A DNA stretch of 64,000 bases from Brassica napus (taxonomy: Eukaryota > Streptophyta > Magnoliopsida > Brassicales > Brassicaceae). Positions 33,401-46,177 of the stretch are shown one piece after another; the first letter of the stretch is position 1, and each line of letters opens with the position of its first letter. Position numbers and translations under genes: made by a program. The notes beneath the pieces were generated by a model, which was given only the letters and a program-made list of their open reading frames with translations, was not told where the DNA came from and searched no databases. The stretch is from NCBI RefSeq assembly GCF_020379485.1, contig NC_063450.1, positions 53,591,374 through 53,655,373 of the forward strand, in the 5' to 3' direction.

Positions 33401-34282
33401 ATCTGCGGGGGAGAGGAATACAAGGGGAAATTTGTTGTGCTCGATGCGGAGACCCAGAGGAATCAATTAATCATGTGTTTTTTGAATGTCGTCCAGCACG
33501 TCAAGTGTAGGCACTATCTAAAATACCATCAAGTCCGGATTTTTTTCCAACTTGTTCGTTTTTTGGTAACATGGATCATCTCTTTTGGCGAGTTACTCCA
33601 AAGATGGATGACCACCAATTTGCATGGATATTATGGTATATATGGAAAGGTCGGAACAATAAAGTGTTTAGTAATCTGGATATTGATCCAAGGGAAACAC
33701 TTAGATTAGCAGAACTGGAATCGACACTTTGGGCTGAAGCACAGGTTAACACTGATCAACGAAGGGAGAGGCAAGTACAGGCCCGACCTACATTAGAAAC
33801 TACAGGACGATGGTGTTTTATAGATGGTTCGTGGAAAGAGAATGAACTATTTTCGGGACAAGGATGGTATAGTACCTTACCAGGTTTTGATGGTTTATTA
33901 GGAGCCAGGAATATAAGGGCGTGTCTGTCTCCTCTTCATTCGGAGGTGGAGGCATTGATTTGGGCAATGGAATGTATGAAGAATCTAAGACAGTTTCAGG
34001 TTACGTTTGCAACGGATTGTTCTCAATTGGTGAAGATGGTTTCGGAACCAGAAGAATGGCCAGCATTTGAAACCTATCTGGAAGATATCAAGCTTTTACG
34101 AAGAAGCTTCTTCAACTCAGACATCATCCATGTTCCCCGAACGGAGAACCAAAGGGCGGATAGCTTGGCACGTAGTGCTAGGAAACAACCGTCTTTCGTC
34201 GTTCATATGGATGCGGAGTTGCCGATTTGGTTTACAGAGTCAATATGAGTCTGTGAATTTCTTGCTGTCAAAAAAAAAAAAA
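30405..34282 (+). mobile_element. LINE/L1-type retrotransposon, 5'-truncated, with three nonsense codons
   Basis: A single frame runs from about 30415 to the TGA at 34246-34248, interrupted only by TGA at 31819, TAG at 31939 and TAG at 33508; no frameshift is needed. Domains in order are: the C-terminal half of an APE-type endonuclease (GDLNEI, FDHRPVI); a reverse transcriptase with PGPDGM, RPISLCNVGYKIISK, a QGDPLSPYLF block and the catalytic FADD; the RT zinc-binding region (FLWQL, CARCGDPEESINHVFFEC); and a C-terminal RNase H-like domain starting DGSW. The copy ends in an A13 tract at 34270-34282. ORF1 and the start of the endonuclease are missing. The few lesions point to a fairly recent but dead insertion. 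Confidence 0.93.
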
Positions 34283-35933
34283 GCTGTCATCTAGATTTCT
34301 AAAAATGCACAAAAGTTTAAACCACACCAAATGATATAAAAGGAGGATCATCGATTGAGAAACATGATAATGGACACAAATTTGTGTAACATATGATTAA
34401 AATCTTAGATTACTTCTCTCGTATCATAATATATTATGTTTTAGAAAAAAAAATATTTCAAAATGGAAAAGTATTTTGAAATTTTATATTTAATTTAATT
34501 TTATTGAAAACTGTTAAACTGGTTATATTTTATAGCTTTTATGATTGGTTGAATCATTTTTAATATATTTGATTATTTTTATAGAATAATATTTTGTGTG
34601 TGTTTAGACCTACATCACATACATTACGAAAGCAGATGGAGTATAATCGTTACACTGTAGTTGGAAATAATACTAATATAATTCACAATATATTTCCTAC
34701 TATAATTATACAAGAGTGCTAAAAGCTAAAATATTCATGTATTTGAGCTGTCAAACAAGATCATATATTAAAAAACTGAACTGTGAAACTTATTAAAACG
34801 TAAGTAGGTACAATATCATTGACGTGATATAGAATTTATGGTGGATGAATATTAAAGCAAAGTGGTCTATCTAATATTTAGTCTGAAATAATCGGTAAAT
34901 CAAAGCTTTAATCCGATGGATTTATGATCATTATACCCTACTAGTTTGGCGGAGATAGTCAACTTCACCATCCACTTGCCGTGCCATTTCATCCTCATCA
35001 GACCCCCCAAAAAGGCTAATGAAATCATTTTAAACGAGAAAACTAGTGGAACTATTGTATCGTAATTATCAGATCACTGTCTAACCAAATACATATATCA
35101 CAAACATTGAATAGAGAAAATATCAACATCATTGATTTTTCTTAATCAACTTTATCATTTGCCATTTTACAATTCAATTTATAATATATAAAATTCATTT
35201 TCTGATAATAATCCTGGCTAATTATAAGTATTATAGTATTATCATATATTAATTAGAGTATGCTAGCTTAGCCAAATTTATCAAACTAAATGTTTGGTAG
35301 TTTCCATGTTAAAATGTGAAAATAGTTGCTAATTGGCCTTTTGCTGATTCATACTCCCTCCGTTTTTTAATATAAGTTGTTTTAGAATTGTGCATATAGA
35401 TTAAGAAATTATTAATTTTTTATATTTTCTAAACAAAAACATTATTAATTATTTAATTAACCACAAATCAACCAATAATAAAATAGAAGGTATATTTTCA
35501 TTCGTCATATAACATTAAGTGTTAATAAATTTTACATAAAAAAACCAAAAACGTCATATAATTTGGAACGTAAAAAATTCTCTAATACTACTTGTATAAA
35601 AAAACGGAGGGAGTATTAATTAATGTAATTATTCTTCGGATTAAAATTGGAGAGAGTCGTCGGTGGTCTAATCTGGTGGCTTTAATATAAACGACCAACC
35701 CTCAGCACTAAAGGTTAGATTTAGCACTAGGGTTAGATTTGGAAGGTTCTCTTTCTATGGGGTTAAAAAGGGAACAAAACAAAAGTTAAAACCCGAGAGA
35801 AGAAATATTCACACATGCAAAACGCAGTCGTTTTGAAGACCTAAATCCCCAATTTCGCGATTTCCCTCCAGTTTCCACAGTTGATGGAACCATTCCCGTT
35901 AGAGAGTGACTGAGCGAGGGAGCGAGCGAGAAG
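34283..35933. other. Spacer between the LINE and MLH3
   Basis: AT-rich sequence with one Stowaway MITE (35354-35613) and a more degenerate similar foldback between about 34410 and 34650. The last 150 bases are the MLH3 promoter and leader. No gene is seen. Confidence 0.5.
35354..35613. mobile_element. Stowaway-like MITE (260 bp)
   Basis: The left end CTCCCTCCGTTTTTTAATATAAGT and right end ACTTGTATAAAAAAACGGAGGGAG are inverted repeats, flanked by TA at 35352-35353 and 35614-35615. These are the classic ends and dinucleotide target of Stowaway (Tc1/mariner-derived) MITEs. The interior is non-coding and AT-rich. It lies about 320 bases upstream of the MLH3 start codon. Confidence 0.85.
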
Positions 35934-38900
35934 ATGAAGACGATTAAGCCCTTGCCGGAAGGCGTCCGTCGCTCCATGCGATCCGGAATCATCATGTTCG
36001 ACATGACGAGGGTCGTGGAGGAGCTCCTCTTCAACAGTCTCGACGCTGGTGCGACCAAGGTTAAACCGAAATCGAATCGATTCTCTTCTTCTGGTTCTGA
36101 AAACTTGTTTGTAATTGTGCTGATTGAAAATCGAAATATCTGTTGACAGGTGTCTATCTTCGTGGGCGTTGTGACATGCTCTGTGAAGGTTGTGGATGAT
36201 GGTGAGTGTAGTAGCTCCACTATGACTATCTTTACCTTTGTGCAAATGATTGAATCTTAATTTTGATTTTTTCTCAGGATCTGGCGTTTCCAGAGATGAT
36301 TTGGTTTTGTTGGGAGAAAGATATGGTAAGTTCTTATAAAGGACGAGTCTTGTAAGTTAGGTTTAATGGATTGGTAATAGCTGTTTGTTAGTTTTAGTTC
36401 GATTGAGAAACTTATCATGGGCAATGTGATGAAACAGCTACGTCAAAGTTTCACGACTTCATAGATGTGGAGACAGCCAGTGAAAGTTTTGGATTCCGAG
36501 GAGAGGCCTTGGCTTCCATATCAGATATCTCGTTGCTGGAAATCACGACTAAAGCTGTTGGGAGGCCTAATGGTTATCGGAAGGTTATGAAGGTATGGGA
36601 TGAATCTTGATGCAATTCAACACTCTTGCTTAATGTGTATGACTTTGTTTATGGTTTTAAACTTCTACACAATGCTTTTTAGGGATCCAAGTGTCTTCAT
36701 CTAGGAATTGACGATGATAGAAAAGACTCTGGCACGACTGGTAATGTGTCTTTTGTCACCATTGCTTTTTCTTTCATGCTTGCATCTGATTATTATTTTT
36801 TGGGTTTACATTGGCAAGGGGCCAGTGGTATGATTTACTTCTGATTTTTACCTGGTTGATGCAGTAACTGTCCGAGATCTGTTTTACAATCATCCTGTGA
36901 GACAAAAATATATGCAATCCAGGTTCATTTCTTATACACTTAGACATCCGCATTCATCTTCGCCTCGTCTCAAGTTCTGTGAAAGATGTCCATGTTTTTA
37001 TGTAAAATCGTTTCTTTCCTTTTCTTTTTGCAACGGAAGCCCCAAGAAAGTGTTGGAATCTATAACAAAGTGTGTGTTCCGGATTGCGCTTGTGCACTCT
37101 AATGTTTCCTTCAGTGTTCTTGATATCGATAGGTGGGTTCCTACTTTCATTTTAAGATCCTTATGAGTTCAGCGGCCCTTCTGATAGTTTCCTTGTTACA
37201 GTGATGAAGAGCTTCTCCAAGCCAATCCTTCTGCTTCAGCATTTTCTCTACTGATGAGTGATGCAGGGACCGAAGCTTTAAACTCTCTTTCTAAAGTAGA
37301 CGTTAAAGATGGCACGTTGAATGTCTCTGGGTATATATCTGGTCCTCGAGATAGTTTCAAGGTAAGTTACTTGTTGCACTTATGGGGTCCATAACTATTA
37401 CCCTTGTTTGTCAGATTGTTAACCTTGAGCCTCACTTTTCTCTATATTGTGGTATTTTCCTTGCAGGTTTTGCAGTACATATGTATCCTTATCTCTGCAT
37501 CTTTTTATGTGTGACTATACATAAACTATCTTCTGCGGTTTAAGTTAGGAAGTTTCTGTATAAGGTTGTATGGCCTTCACGGTGACAGATATCAATTCAA
37601 GATTCGTAAGCAAAGGTCCCATACATAAGCTGCTGAACAACTTCGCTGCTAGTTTTGATTCTACGGATGACTGGAAGCCTACAGATGGGCTACAAACAGG
37701 ACGACGTAGCAGAATTCAACCCTGTCCTGGTTACATACTGTGCATAACATGTCCACGTCATCTTTATGAATTATCATTTGAACCATCAAAGACAAACGTC
37801 GAGTTCAAGGTATTAAATTTCTCTTGTGATCTAAACTTGCTTAGACTTTTTTTGTATTTTAAAGCTTGCCTGTTTCTCTATCTGTGGCAGAACTGGGAAC
37901 CTATACTTACCTTGATAGAAAGAATCATTCTAGCGAACTGGAAGAAAGATGAGGGTCTTGGTATGCCACACTTTTGTCAAAGCTCTGTTGGTATCCCTTA
38001 TATTTCTAGGTTTTTCAATGTTTTCTTACCGTTCTTTTCTTAGAAATTTGTGATGGGCGAGCTGATCTGCTGGCAAAAGGTGATAGACAAGACCTGATTG
38101 ATTACATGGGTGGACTTGAAAAAGGTACACAACGTTTTAGACTGTTACCATTCTATGACATTAGTTCTTACATAGTGGAACGGGGCAGCATCCCTTATAT
38201 ATTTTCAGGCAGCCTTTACCAATGCTTCATTTTCTAGATGCAGAGTGGCCAGAAACTATGGAACCTACAAAAAAGAAGCTCAAGAGAAGTAATGATGAGA
38301 CACCTTCTAGTTTTCTCTTTCCCCCGTCTGCTGGCTTTAAAAGAGATGATGGTTATTTTTCGGAAGGAAAGGAGGAATGGTCTCCAAAATATGAGTTAGG
38401 AATGAAAATTCAGAATCTTAAAGAACAAGACACTGTAGCTGAATTTGACCGTCAGACTGCTTCTTTTCTACAGCCATGTGACACAGATATGCAAAAGAAT
38501 GAAGACTTTCCGCAAGTTACTGGCTTCCTAGAAACAAGATTGGTTTCTGGCGCTAAGTGCAGCAAACAGTTTCTAACAAGATGCCAGATTAGCACACCCA
38601 GTGTCAACCATGATTTTATGGAAGATGCAGACGTATTGAATTTTCAGTTTGAAGATGTTGAAGATGAGTTGGATGTCAGCAATTGCATTGGAAATCACCT
38701 TTTGCGGGGTTGCTCCTCAAGAGGAAGGCTAGCCCTTCATGAGCCTAATCTAGCTCGTGGTGAAGGGTCTGAATCAGGCATGCGTATGAAACTTGATGAC
38801 AAACGAACTAATTCACTGATTCATGTCCTAGAGACCAGAGAAGGTGATTCCTACCGTGATGTTCTTTCTGATACTCATGAATTTCATGGAAGGACCAGGA

Positions 38901-41872
38901 CTCCTGATTGTTCCCTAGGGAGTTCATGGCAGGAATCTGATTGGTTTAATCCACAACATATCTCAGATAGTACAAGTGTTGGAAATGGAGAAGATTTTAA
39001 CATCAACCGCGTAGATATTGCGGAATTTCGTTCTTATGAAGACAAATCTGTGAAGAAAATTTACTCTTCCTCAGCCAATGTCGGGAGGTCTGGTCCTGGT
39101 AGTTTCCGTTTGAGTTCTGAGTGCTCTACAGTGTTCTCCACATCTCCTTCTGCGACCGAGTGGGAGTCTGATTATCAGAAAGGTTGTCAAATTCTTGAAG
39201 GGAGTTTGGACCTGGGAAGGACGCCTGACCCTGGAGACTTTTTCAGTGCTGCCAACGACGTCAAATTTGATCATGAGGCCATACCTAAAATCAGTTGCCG
39301 GAAAACCAGCACAGATTCTTTCGCAGATATTCAGAATGGCACTGAGTCAGGTGAAACGATTTTCCAGTCATTGTGGGGACATGCAGATAATGTGGGTATT
39401 GAACAACATAATATCAGGAAGGACACATTTAGTTATAGGTATGGTTCAAAGAATAATGTTGGTAAACGAAGGTCAAGAAGAAGCCGCTCTGCTCCTCCAT
39501 TTTATCAAGAGAAAAAGAGATTTGTCAGCTTAAGTTGTAGATCAGACACGAAATCAAAGAACTCTGATCCATCAGGTTCTTTTTCTTTTTCTTCTTCAGA
39601 TGTTGTTATTTTGTTGCTACTGTTGTTTTAGTTTTCGGAATGTGGTGGAAAATAAATTAATGTGGTATAACTTTCTGCAGTACCTGATGATTTGGAGTGC
39701 TTGACACAACCCTGTAATGCATCTCATATCTTTGTTGATGTGTCATATGACCACCTACAAGAACCAGAAAAAAGTTTGAGTTCGGCCTCAGACTTGAAAG
39801 CATCTGCTGGTTGCAGTATTGTGCACTCAGAGGCCCGAGATGAGGATGGAGACGAAGGTAACTATTAATCTTAAATGAGCTGTGTGTCTCTTTGGTAGGT
39901 AAATCATCTCCAAAGGCACTTTTTGTATCTTTCATGTCGGTGTAGTTGTCAATCAAATCTTGCTCCTTGACAATTTTGGTATAGGGGAGTTTTCACGACG
40001 TTTCCTTTGTATCCCCTCTTTCATGTGGAGTAATTAACTATGTTACCTATGTCACAGACTTGAGCTCAGAGGAAAATCTGGATCCAGTTAAATCCACAAC
40101 GAAATGGCGCCATAACTGTCCGGTCCCTCAGGTTAAGGAGATTGAATTTTTTTTTTTTTTTTGCTTAATAAACTACCATTGAAGACAACTGAGTATCCAT
40201 AATCTTTTCCTTGTGCCAGGTTGCCAAGGAATCACACGAGCTTCATGATCAAGATAGTGTACTTGATATATGTTCAGGACTTTTGCACCTGCGATCAGAT
40301 GAGTCCTTGGTTCCTGAATCTATAAACAGACAGTCCCTTGAGGATGCTAAGGTTCTACAACAGGTGGATAAAAAATACATCCCAATTGTTGCTTGTGGAA
40401 CAGTTGCTATCGTTGATCAGGTTCATCCTATATTTTCTCATTATGTCAAAGTCTAGACACTATATCTGATTATGGTTGAGGATTGTCTTCAAACAAGGAC
40501 AACATAAGTTGTTGAAACTGTTTCTCTTAATAAATGTCTGGTGTCATTTTTTACAGCATGCTGCCGATGAAAGAATTCGATTGGAAGAGCTGCGTAAAAA
40601 GGTAAGACCATCTTGGAACCTCAAGCTCATGTAACTACTTTTCTAGTGTTTCACAGTTTGAATACTATTGTGCTTCTATCTACTGACAAAAAAATAATGA
40701 AATTACTAGGTCCTGGCTGGGGAAGCAAGGACAGTTACCTATTTGAGTGCAGACCAAGAGTTGGTATGTTTATTATCTGCTGGATTTAAATCAGAGTAGT
40801 CTACTTTGCCTCAGTTTATTGATGATGCATCATTAATCTTAAATGTTAATGTTGACATTGAAGGTCCTACCAGAGATGGGTTATCAGTTACTCCAGAGTT
40901 ATTCAGACCAGATAAGAGACTGGGGTTGGATCTGCAGCATTAATGTAGAAGGGTCAACGTCCTTTAAGAAGTAAATTTTCTCTTGCTGTCCCATAAATAT
41001 ACAATACTTGATCATCTATGAAGCAGCATATGCATTTGGTGTTTTAGATTGCGCACCATGATTAATATTTTCCTTCTCTACAGGAGCATGAGCATCATTC
41101 AACGGAAACCAACTCCAATCACACTTAATGCGGTTAGACAGCCTAGTCTAGCTCTTTCATTCCCCTTTTTTGTTCTATTCTCTGTGGAATTCTATATGGG
41201 TCACTTGAATGATCACTTTGCTTACACCACTTGTAGGTCCCATGCGTTCTGGGTGTAAATCTATCAGATGTTGATCTATTAGAGTTTCTTCAGCAGGTAC
41301 TTTCAGAATCATGTATAAGCACATGACCTACCTTTAGATTCTTACTCAACTTTTGCCAAACCAGCTTGCTGATACTGACGGATCATCAACAATTCCTCCA
41401 TCTGTTCTTCGAGTCCTGAACTCCAAAGCATGTAGAGGTATATTCCTGATCTCTCCAGCATTATTCTGTATGTTCAAGGATAAGCTAGAGACTTACCATT
41501 CAGGACTTAGTTTCACTGCTAACTTTGTCTTTTTCTACAACTGCTAAGGTGCAATTATGTTCGGAGATTCTCTGTTACCCTCAGAATGCTCTTTAATCAT
41601 CGAAGGACTAAAGCAGACCTCACTGTGTTTCCAGGTAAGTAAGAAACGTGAAATGTTACCAAAATAATTCATCTTCAATTCTAATCAAGTTAACCCATTT
41701 CTTATGTGTACAGTGTGCTCATGGGAGACCAACGACAGTTCCTCTAGTCGATTTGAAGGCATTACACAAACAGATAGCAAAGATCGAAGCAAGACAACCG
41801 TGGCATGGGTTCGAACGCAGAGAAATCACACTTGATCGTGCTAAGTCACGCGCAGATGAAGCTAAAGGCTAA
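35934..41872 (+). CDS. MLH3: DNA mismatch repair protein MLH3 (MutL homologue)
   Basis: This is a many-exon gene from the ATG at 35934 (exon 1 to 36059) to the TAA ending at 41872. The N-terminal GHKL ATPase motifs lie in the first exons: ELLFNSLDAGAT, DDGSGVSRDDL, ATSKF and GFRGEALASIS. A transducer domain follows (VLESITKCVFRIALVH...GYISGPRDSFK, CPGYILCITCPRHLYEL). The large exon at about 38237-39574 encodes the long acidic linker specific to MLH3. The C-terminal endonuclease domain has DQHAADERIRLEE split over the exons ending at 40420 and beginning at 40558, which matches the metal-binding DQHA(X)2E(X)4E motif. ACRGAIMFGD and CAHGRP finish the site. MLH3 pairs with MLH1 as MutL-gamma to resolve meiotic crossovers. 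I see no lesion. The position matches At4g35520. Confidence 0.93.
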
Positions 41873-42112
41873 AAAGTTGCACCTATAGCAAACCTTTGAT
41901 GCTATAGACTCAGTGAATAACTACTTTTTCAACTCTTAGTCACACTGTAAATCTTATCCTTGGATGTATATGGGGTTGATACCACATTTGCTGATATAAC
42001 TAATTGTACTCTTTGCATTCAACTAATATACCAAAGAAAAAAAACAAAAACAAAAACAAAAAACATAGTTGATTCTGCTTGTAATGGCAGTAGATATGTC
42101 ACATGTAAATGC

Positions 42113-43361
42113 TTAACCAGCTACAACATGTTCTTCTTCAGTCATCATTTCACTTTGGTCTGTGCCAATAACAGCACACAATGCCTTCCAAATAGGAACC
42201 AACATCTTCAGTGTCGGACGCAGTTCCTGTACAGTAGAGGAAACTGAACTTAGAATCAACGGCCAAAAGAAACAGTACAATATTTCAGATTGAATCATTT
42301 GGTAGCCCGTGACTATTCTCAATGTTGTCATTAAAACTTTCTCTCACAATGTATTGGAACAAAATTGTTTGCATTACCTTAAACACCAATGTAAGCTGTT
42401 CTTCGCCACGCAGAAACAAGGAGAGACTCCAGTAACATGTAACAGGGGTGACACATTCGACAAGCACAGGCTTCAAAATCTTGCCAATAGGAATAAACAT
42501 GGAGACAGTTTTTCCACTACAAAGTAGAAACACACAAACAAACTTAAGAAGCCATCATGGAATGCAGACAATATAAAATTAACTAAGGGGATAAAGCGTA
42601 CCTTAAATATTGAGTTTCAAGTTGGATCCCAAAGGTTGGCATGATTATAACAGATTCTGAACAGATCAGTTAGAAAAGAATCAGTTTCAAAAATGTGAAA
42701 GACTAAATCATTTGGTGAAACTTTAAACCGTGCAACAAAGGCCTCCTCACCTTTCTTGACAAACTTCCGGCTTTGTATCATAACAAAGAAACCACTTAAG
42801 AGGCAGCTCCAAGAAAGAGTCCTAACTGGATTGTCCTGTAATATATGAGTTACCCCTTTAAGATACCAGTTTGAAGAAGATACAAATGGAACATCAAGAA
42901 AACAACCATGTAAGGTGATACAATTTAAGACACGTGCTTTATACAAAACTTGTCATGTATTAACATATTGCTTTAGAGAACCAAAATACCAAACTCATCA
43001 TGTACTAACATAGATCTAGAATAGCATGTGATTGATCCCTTAAGTATGCATTTATCATACTATGATGCACTAGCAACACTTGTTCTAAGCAATGACTCAG
43101 AATTACTCAAAAGCAATAACAACACCACAAACAAACAAAAAAACATCTCCTAAACGTATCATTCATTACCTTTCCAAGAAGAAAGTACATGATGATAGCC
43201 AAAGCCACAAGGAAGAAAGCAAGCCACCTAAGACGGGCATAACCAGTTACTCTGCTTCCGTTGATGATCACATGGTGAATGTCAATGGCTTCTCTATTTG
43301 CCTCACTCTCACTTTCGTGTATATAAGTGTATCTCTTATTCGAAATAGACGAGCTCACCAT
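42113..43361 (-). CDS. PIG-H subunit of GPI N-acetylglucosaminyltransferase
   Basis: Five exons on the minus strand: 43361-43170, 42835-42751, about 42656-42602, 42516-42378 and 42226-42113. All introns have GT/AG ends. Exon 1 carries MVSSSISNKRYTYIHESE and a hydrophobic hairpin (LRWLAFFLVALAIIMYFLLG) that anchors the protein in the ER membrane. The later exons give the PIG-H domain: SVIIMPTFGIQLETQY, FIPIGKILKPVLVECVTP, YWSLSLFLRGEEQLTLVFK and LRPTLKMLVPIW. PIG-H joins PIG-A, -C, -P and -Q in the complex that adds GlcNAc to phosphatidylinositol, the first step of GPI-anchor synthesis. It converges tail-to-tail with MLH3, with about 240 bases between stops. The position matches At4g35530. Confidence 0.9.
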
Positions 43362-44122
43362 CAGAAACCCAGTTTCTAGTTGTCAACACACTCTATCTAT
43401 CCATATAAAAAGCCTGCCCCAATCAAAAAGCTTCAGACTTTTGAGTCTCTCCACTCAATTTATGCAGCAAAACAATGTCTCTGCGGCTTTTAGTCGAGCA
43501 ACACGCGTGCATTATAACCCCATTTCACCATTATAAATGTCACCAATCTCGAAAACACAATTACCAATATATCAGCCACGAGAAGAAGAAGAAGAAGCAA
43601 AAGACCAAATCTGAAAGTGGAGTGAAAGGGTCAAATCTGAACAGGTGAAGAGAAGAAGACGATATAACTCTGAAGTCGAGATCAAAAAAGGTCGAAGCTT
43701 TACAGATTGTATGCCGTTTCAACGAAAACTTCAATACAAAAAAATGACATGCCGTTGTTTCTTGGAATATATTAACGCCTTGTCGTTTTTACTTGGTCAC
43801 TTTAACGCCTTGTCTTTTTTTTTTCTTTCTATACACAATGTGAATTAGCTTAGCTAGGTTTGTATGTTTTAAACTAAATTAAAGTGCACCTCTTGGGATT
43901 GGAGCTTGTGGTATAAAAAAAGAAACTGTAAAACCTGAATCAGTTTCTTAGAAAAATATTATTATTGTTAAGGAGATAGGAATCACTCTAAATCCAGTAA
44001 ACATTAAAGTAATGCATCACAAACTTTGATTAAAACACCCAGAAACAAAATAATTAAAAAAGTGTCTAAAACTGCTTAAGACTGACTACTGAACCAATTT
44101 CCTCAGCTTGTATTAATCAGCC
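43362..44122. other. Spacer between PIG-H and WOX13
   Basis: This holds the PIG-H promoter (minus strand) and the WOX13 3' UTR. In the Arabidopsis order I recall, a TFIIB-related gene (PTF2, At4g35540) lies here; no trace of its cyclin-fold coding sequence is visible. Confidence 0.45.
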
Positions 44123-45173
44123 CTACATGCCATAATCTTCAACATGATCATACATGTTGTAGCTTTCAGACAGCCCCATCTTTCCTACAAAATGCTCATC
44201 CCCTACAAAAACACACAAATCACATCAAAATCACACACTAGTCACAAGCTTTGTGTAAAAGGTTTTTTTTTTTTTTAACTTACTTGGGTTTGATAGGACT
44301 CCTAGCAAGTCAAGATCAGAGCTCATCTCAGGGCTCTGGAAGTAAAGATCTTCAGGCCTAGGACTAGTAGCACTTGTTGTCCCAATGGCATTCTTGTTTC
44401 CATCAGGAAACACAAGAAGACTCTCTGGCATCTTTCTCTTCTCATTCACCGTCTCAGTTTCAGCCTCCACCTCAGACTCACCATTGTTGTTGTTACTAGA
44501 AGAACCAACACCACCACCACCACCACCATGCTGCTTCCTCTTGGACCGAGCGCGCCGGTTCTGAAACCAATTGTAGACGTTTTGCTCAGCTATCTGACCG
44601 TGCTGGCTCAGCTCCTCGGTTATGTCTTTGATCTTCTGCTTGCTCGGTGTCCCTATCCCTTGGTCGAATATACGCTCCAGAATCTGAAGCTGAACTGGAG
44701 TAGGAGTCCACCTCTGCCTACCACCTGTCATCTTGTGACCAAACGTTGGGTCTGCATATAGACCTCCCACTCTCCCTAAACACCAAATGAAAACAGAGTT
44801 GTTGAAGTTGAAGTACATAAAAAACTAGCATCAACCAGAAAACACCTAAGGTAAATACTCTAGCTCAATCAGAGGGTTTCAAGGTTGATTACTAAAACCT
44901 ATTTTTGAATTCCAGAAAAAAAAGATTTAATTACGCCAAGAAACGTTGAGAACCTGCAAGATCTTGTTGAGAAGTGAGGGTTTTGTGCATCTCAACGAGA
45001 CGTTCACAAATGGTGGCGTAGATAGCAATCTGCTTCCTCAGAGTTTCGAGCTGCTCGTCGGTCATCACCTTCACGTACATTCCTCCTGAGCCTGAGCCTC
45101 CATTAACGTCGATCCCTTGAAGATTTGAAGAAGGATTGTTACTGGGTTGCTGCTGATTGTCCCACTCCATCAT
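44123..45173 (-). CDS. WOX13: WUSCHEL-related homeobox protein WOX13
   Basis: Three exons on the minus strand: 45173-44954, 44775-44284 and 44202-44123. I chose the start MMEWDNQQQ because it matches the family; an in-frame ATG four codons upstream (45185) is also possible. Residues of exon 1 form the conserved helix [32 protein letters not shown]. Exon 2 begins with GRVGGLYAD and holds the WOX homeodomain [18 protein letters not shown]...[17 protein letters not shown] Gly/Ser/Asn tract encoded by a CAC-type trinucleotide repeat follows, then an acidic region and [17 protein letters not shown]. The last exon ends [11 protein letters not shown]13 belongs to the ancient WOX clade and acts as a transcription factor in fruit patterning, callus and cell reconnection. 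The position matches At4g35550. Confidence 0.93.
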
Positions 45174-45973
45174 CTCTTTTCTCAAAGTTTTAGTCTTTTG
45201 CGTTTCTCTCTCTGTGTGAATGAAGGAAACAGAGGAAGGACGAAGAGCTCGAGAAGGAAAGGTAAAGGCACGATAAAGACAAAAAGGCTAAGTTTATACT
45301 ATTAAATTTTTGATATTAATGCTTAAGAACAAAATATTTAAGAAAAACGGTAACATGATTCATATGTGAGTAAGACCGATCATTTGTATATCAAACGGTA
45401 ACATTATAAGAGCAAAAATGATTTAAGGAAAGTATTAGAATCAAAGGGTTATCTAGTTTCCAAAATTAGAAATCGACAGTTAATGTGAATACTTGCAGTT
45501 AAACGGCTAGTTATATTACTGATGATAACATTTTAGTTTTAATGTTCTTTTGATTTTATAGTTGTAAATATTCTTACTATATTTTTATGCAATTAACTGA
45601 TTAATGTTGCTAAGTTTTTTTTTTTTTTGTCATCAGAAAAAAAAGTTTTATTTTTGTTGGTTGATATTCTTTCAAGAAATTGAAATATAGTTCCTTTTTG
45701 AAACTATTGAACTTATGATTTTACCAAAAAAAAAACTAATGAACTTATGAAGTTTATTACATTTTAATTGAATTATTACCATTATCAGTTTTTTTTTTGA
45801 CGAAAAAGCCATTATCAGTTTTTCAAGTTGTATATCTTTGTTTGCATGATTACAACAATAATAATAATACACAAGCTCAATTTTTTCATGAAAATATTTA
45901 TAAATTCTAATTTTGCTTTTAGATTAACGTTTTGGCCAACAATGGAATTCATATTATAGTAAAGATGTGGTAA

Positions 45974-46094
45974 GAGCATGTTTAACGGGAGGTTCTTAGC
46001 GGAATATAAGAAACCGTCTTTTAGAAAAAGCTAAGAGACGATTTCGTATATTCCGCTAAGAACCCCACCATAAGAACCCCTGTTAAACATGCTC
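45974..46094. mobile_element. Tourist-like MITE (121 bp) with strong foldback
   Basis: The ends GAGCATGTTTAACGGG and CCTGTTAAACATGCTC are inverted repeats, and the pairing continues inward (GGTTCTTAGCGGAATATAAGAAA against TATATTCCGCTAAGAACC). TAA flanks both sides (45971-45973 and 46095-46097), the PIF/Harbinger target size. A second right half follows at about 46105-46177 and also ends in CATGCTC followed by TAA. Confidence 0.8.
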
Positions 46095-46177
46095 TAAAGA
46101 AAATTTAGAGAAAAGCTAAGAGGCGGTTTCTTATATTCCGTTAAGAACTCCACCATAAGAACCCGTTAAACATGCTC
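46095..46177. repeat. Duplicated right half of the Tourist-like MITE
   Basis: From TAAAGAAAATTTAGAG onward, the sequence repeats the right arm of the adjacent MITE (GGCGGTTTCTTATATTCCGTTAAGAAC...GTTAAACATGCTC) with a few changes. The same TAAAGAAAATTTA follows the second copy, so the duplication took in flanking DNA. Confidence 0.7.

Noticed and set aside
42309..42527. 72-codon plus-strand frame within the PIG-H locus
   Set aside because: It is antisense to a PIG-H exon whose minus-strand reading is conserved.
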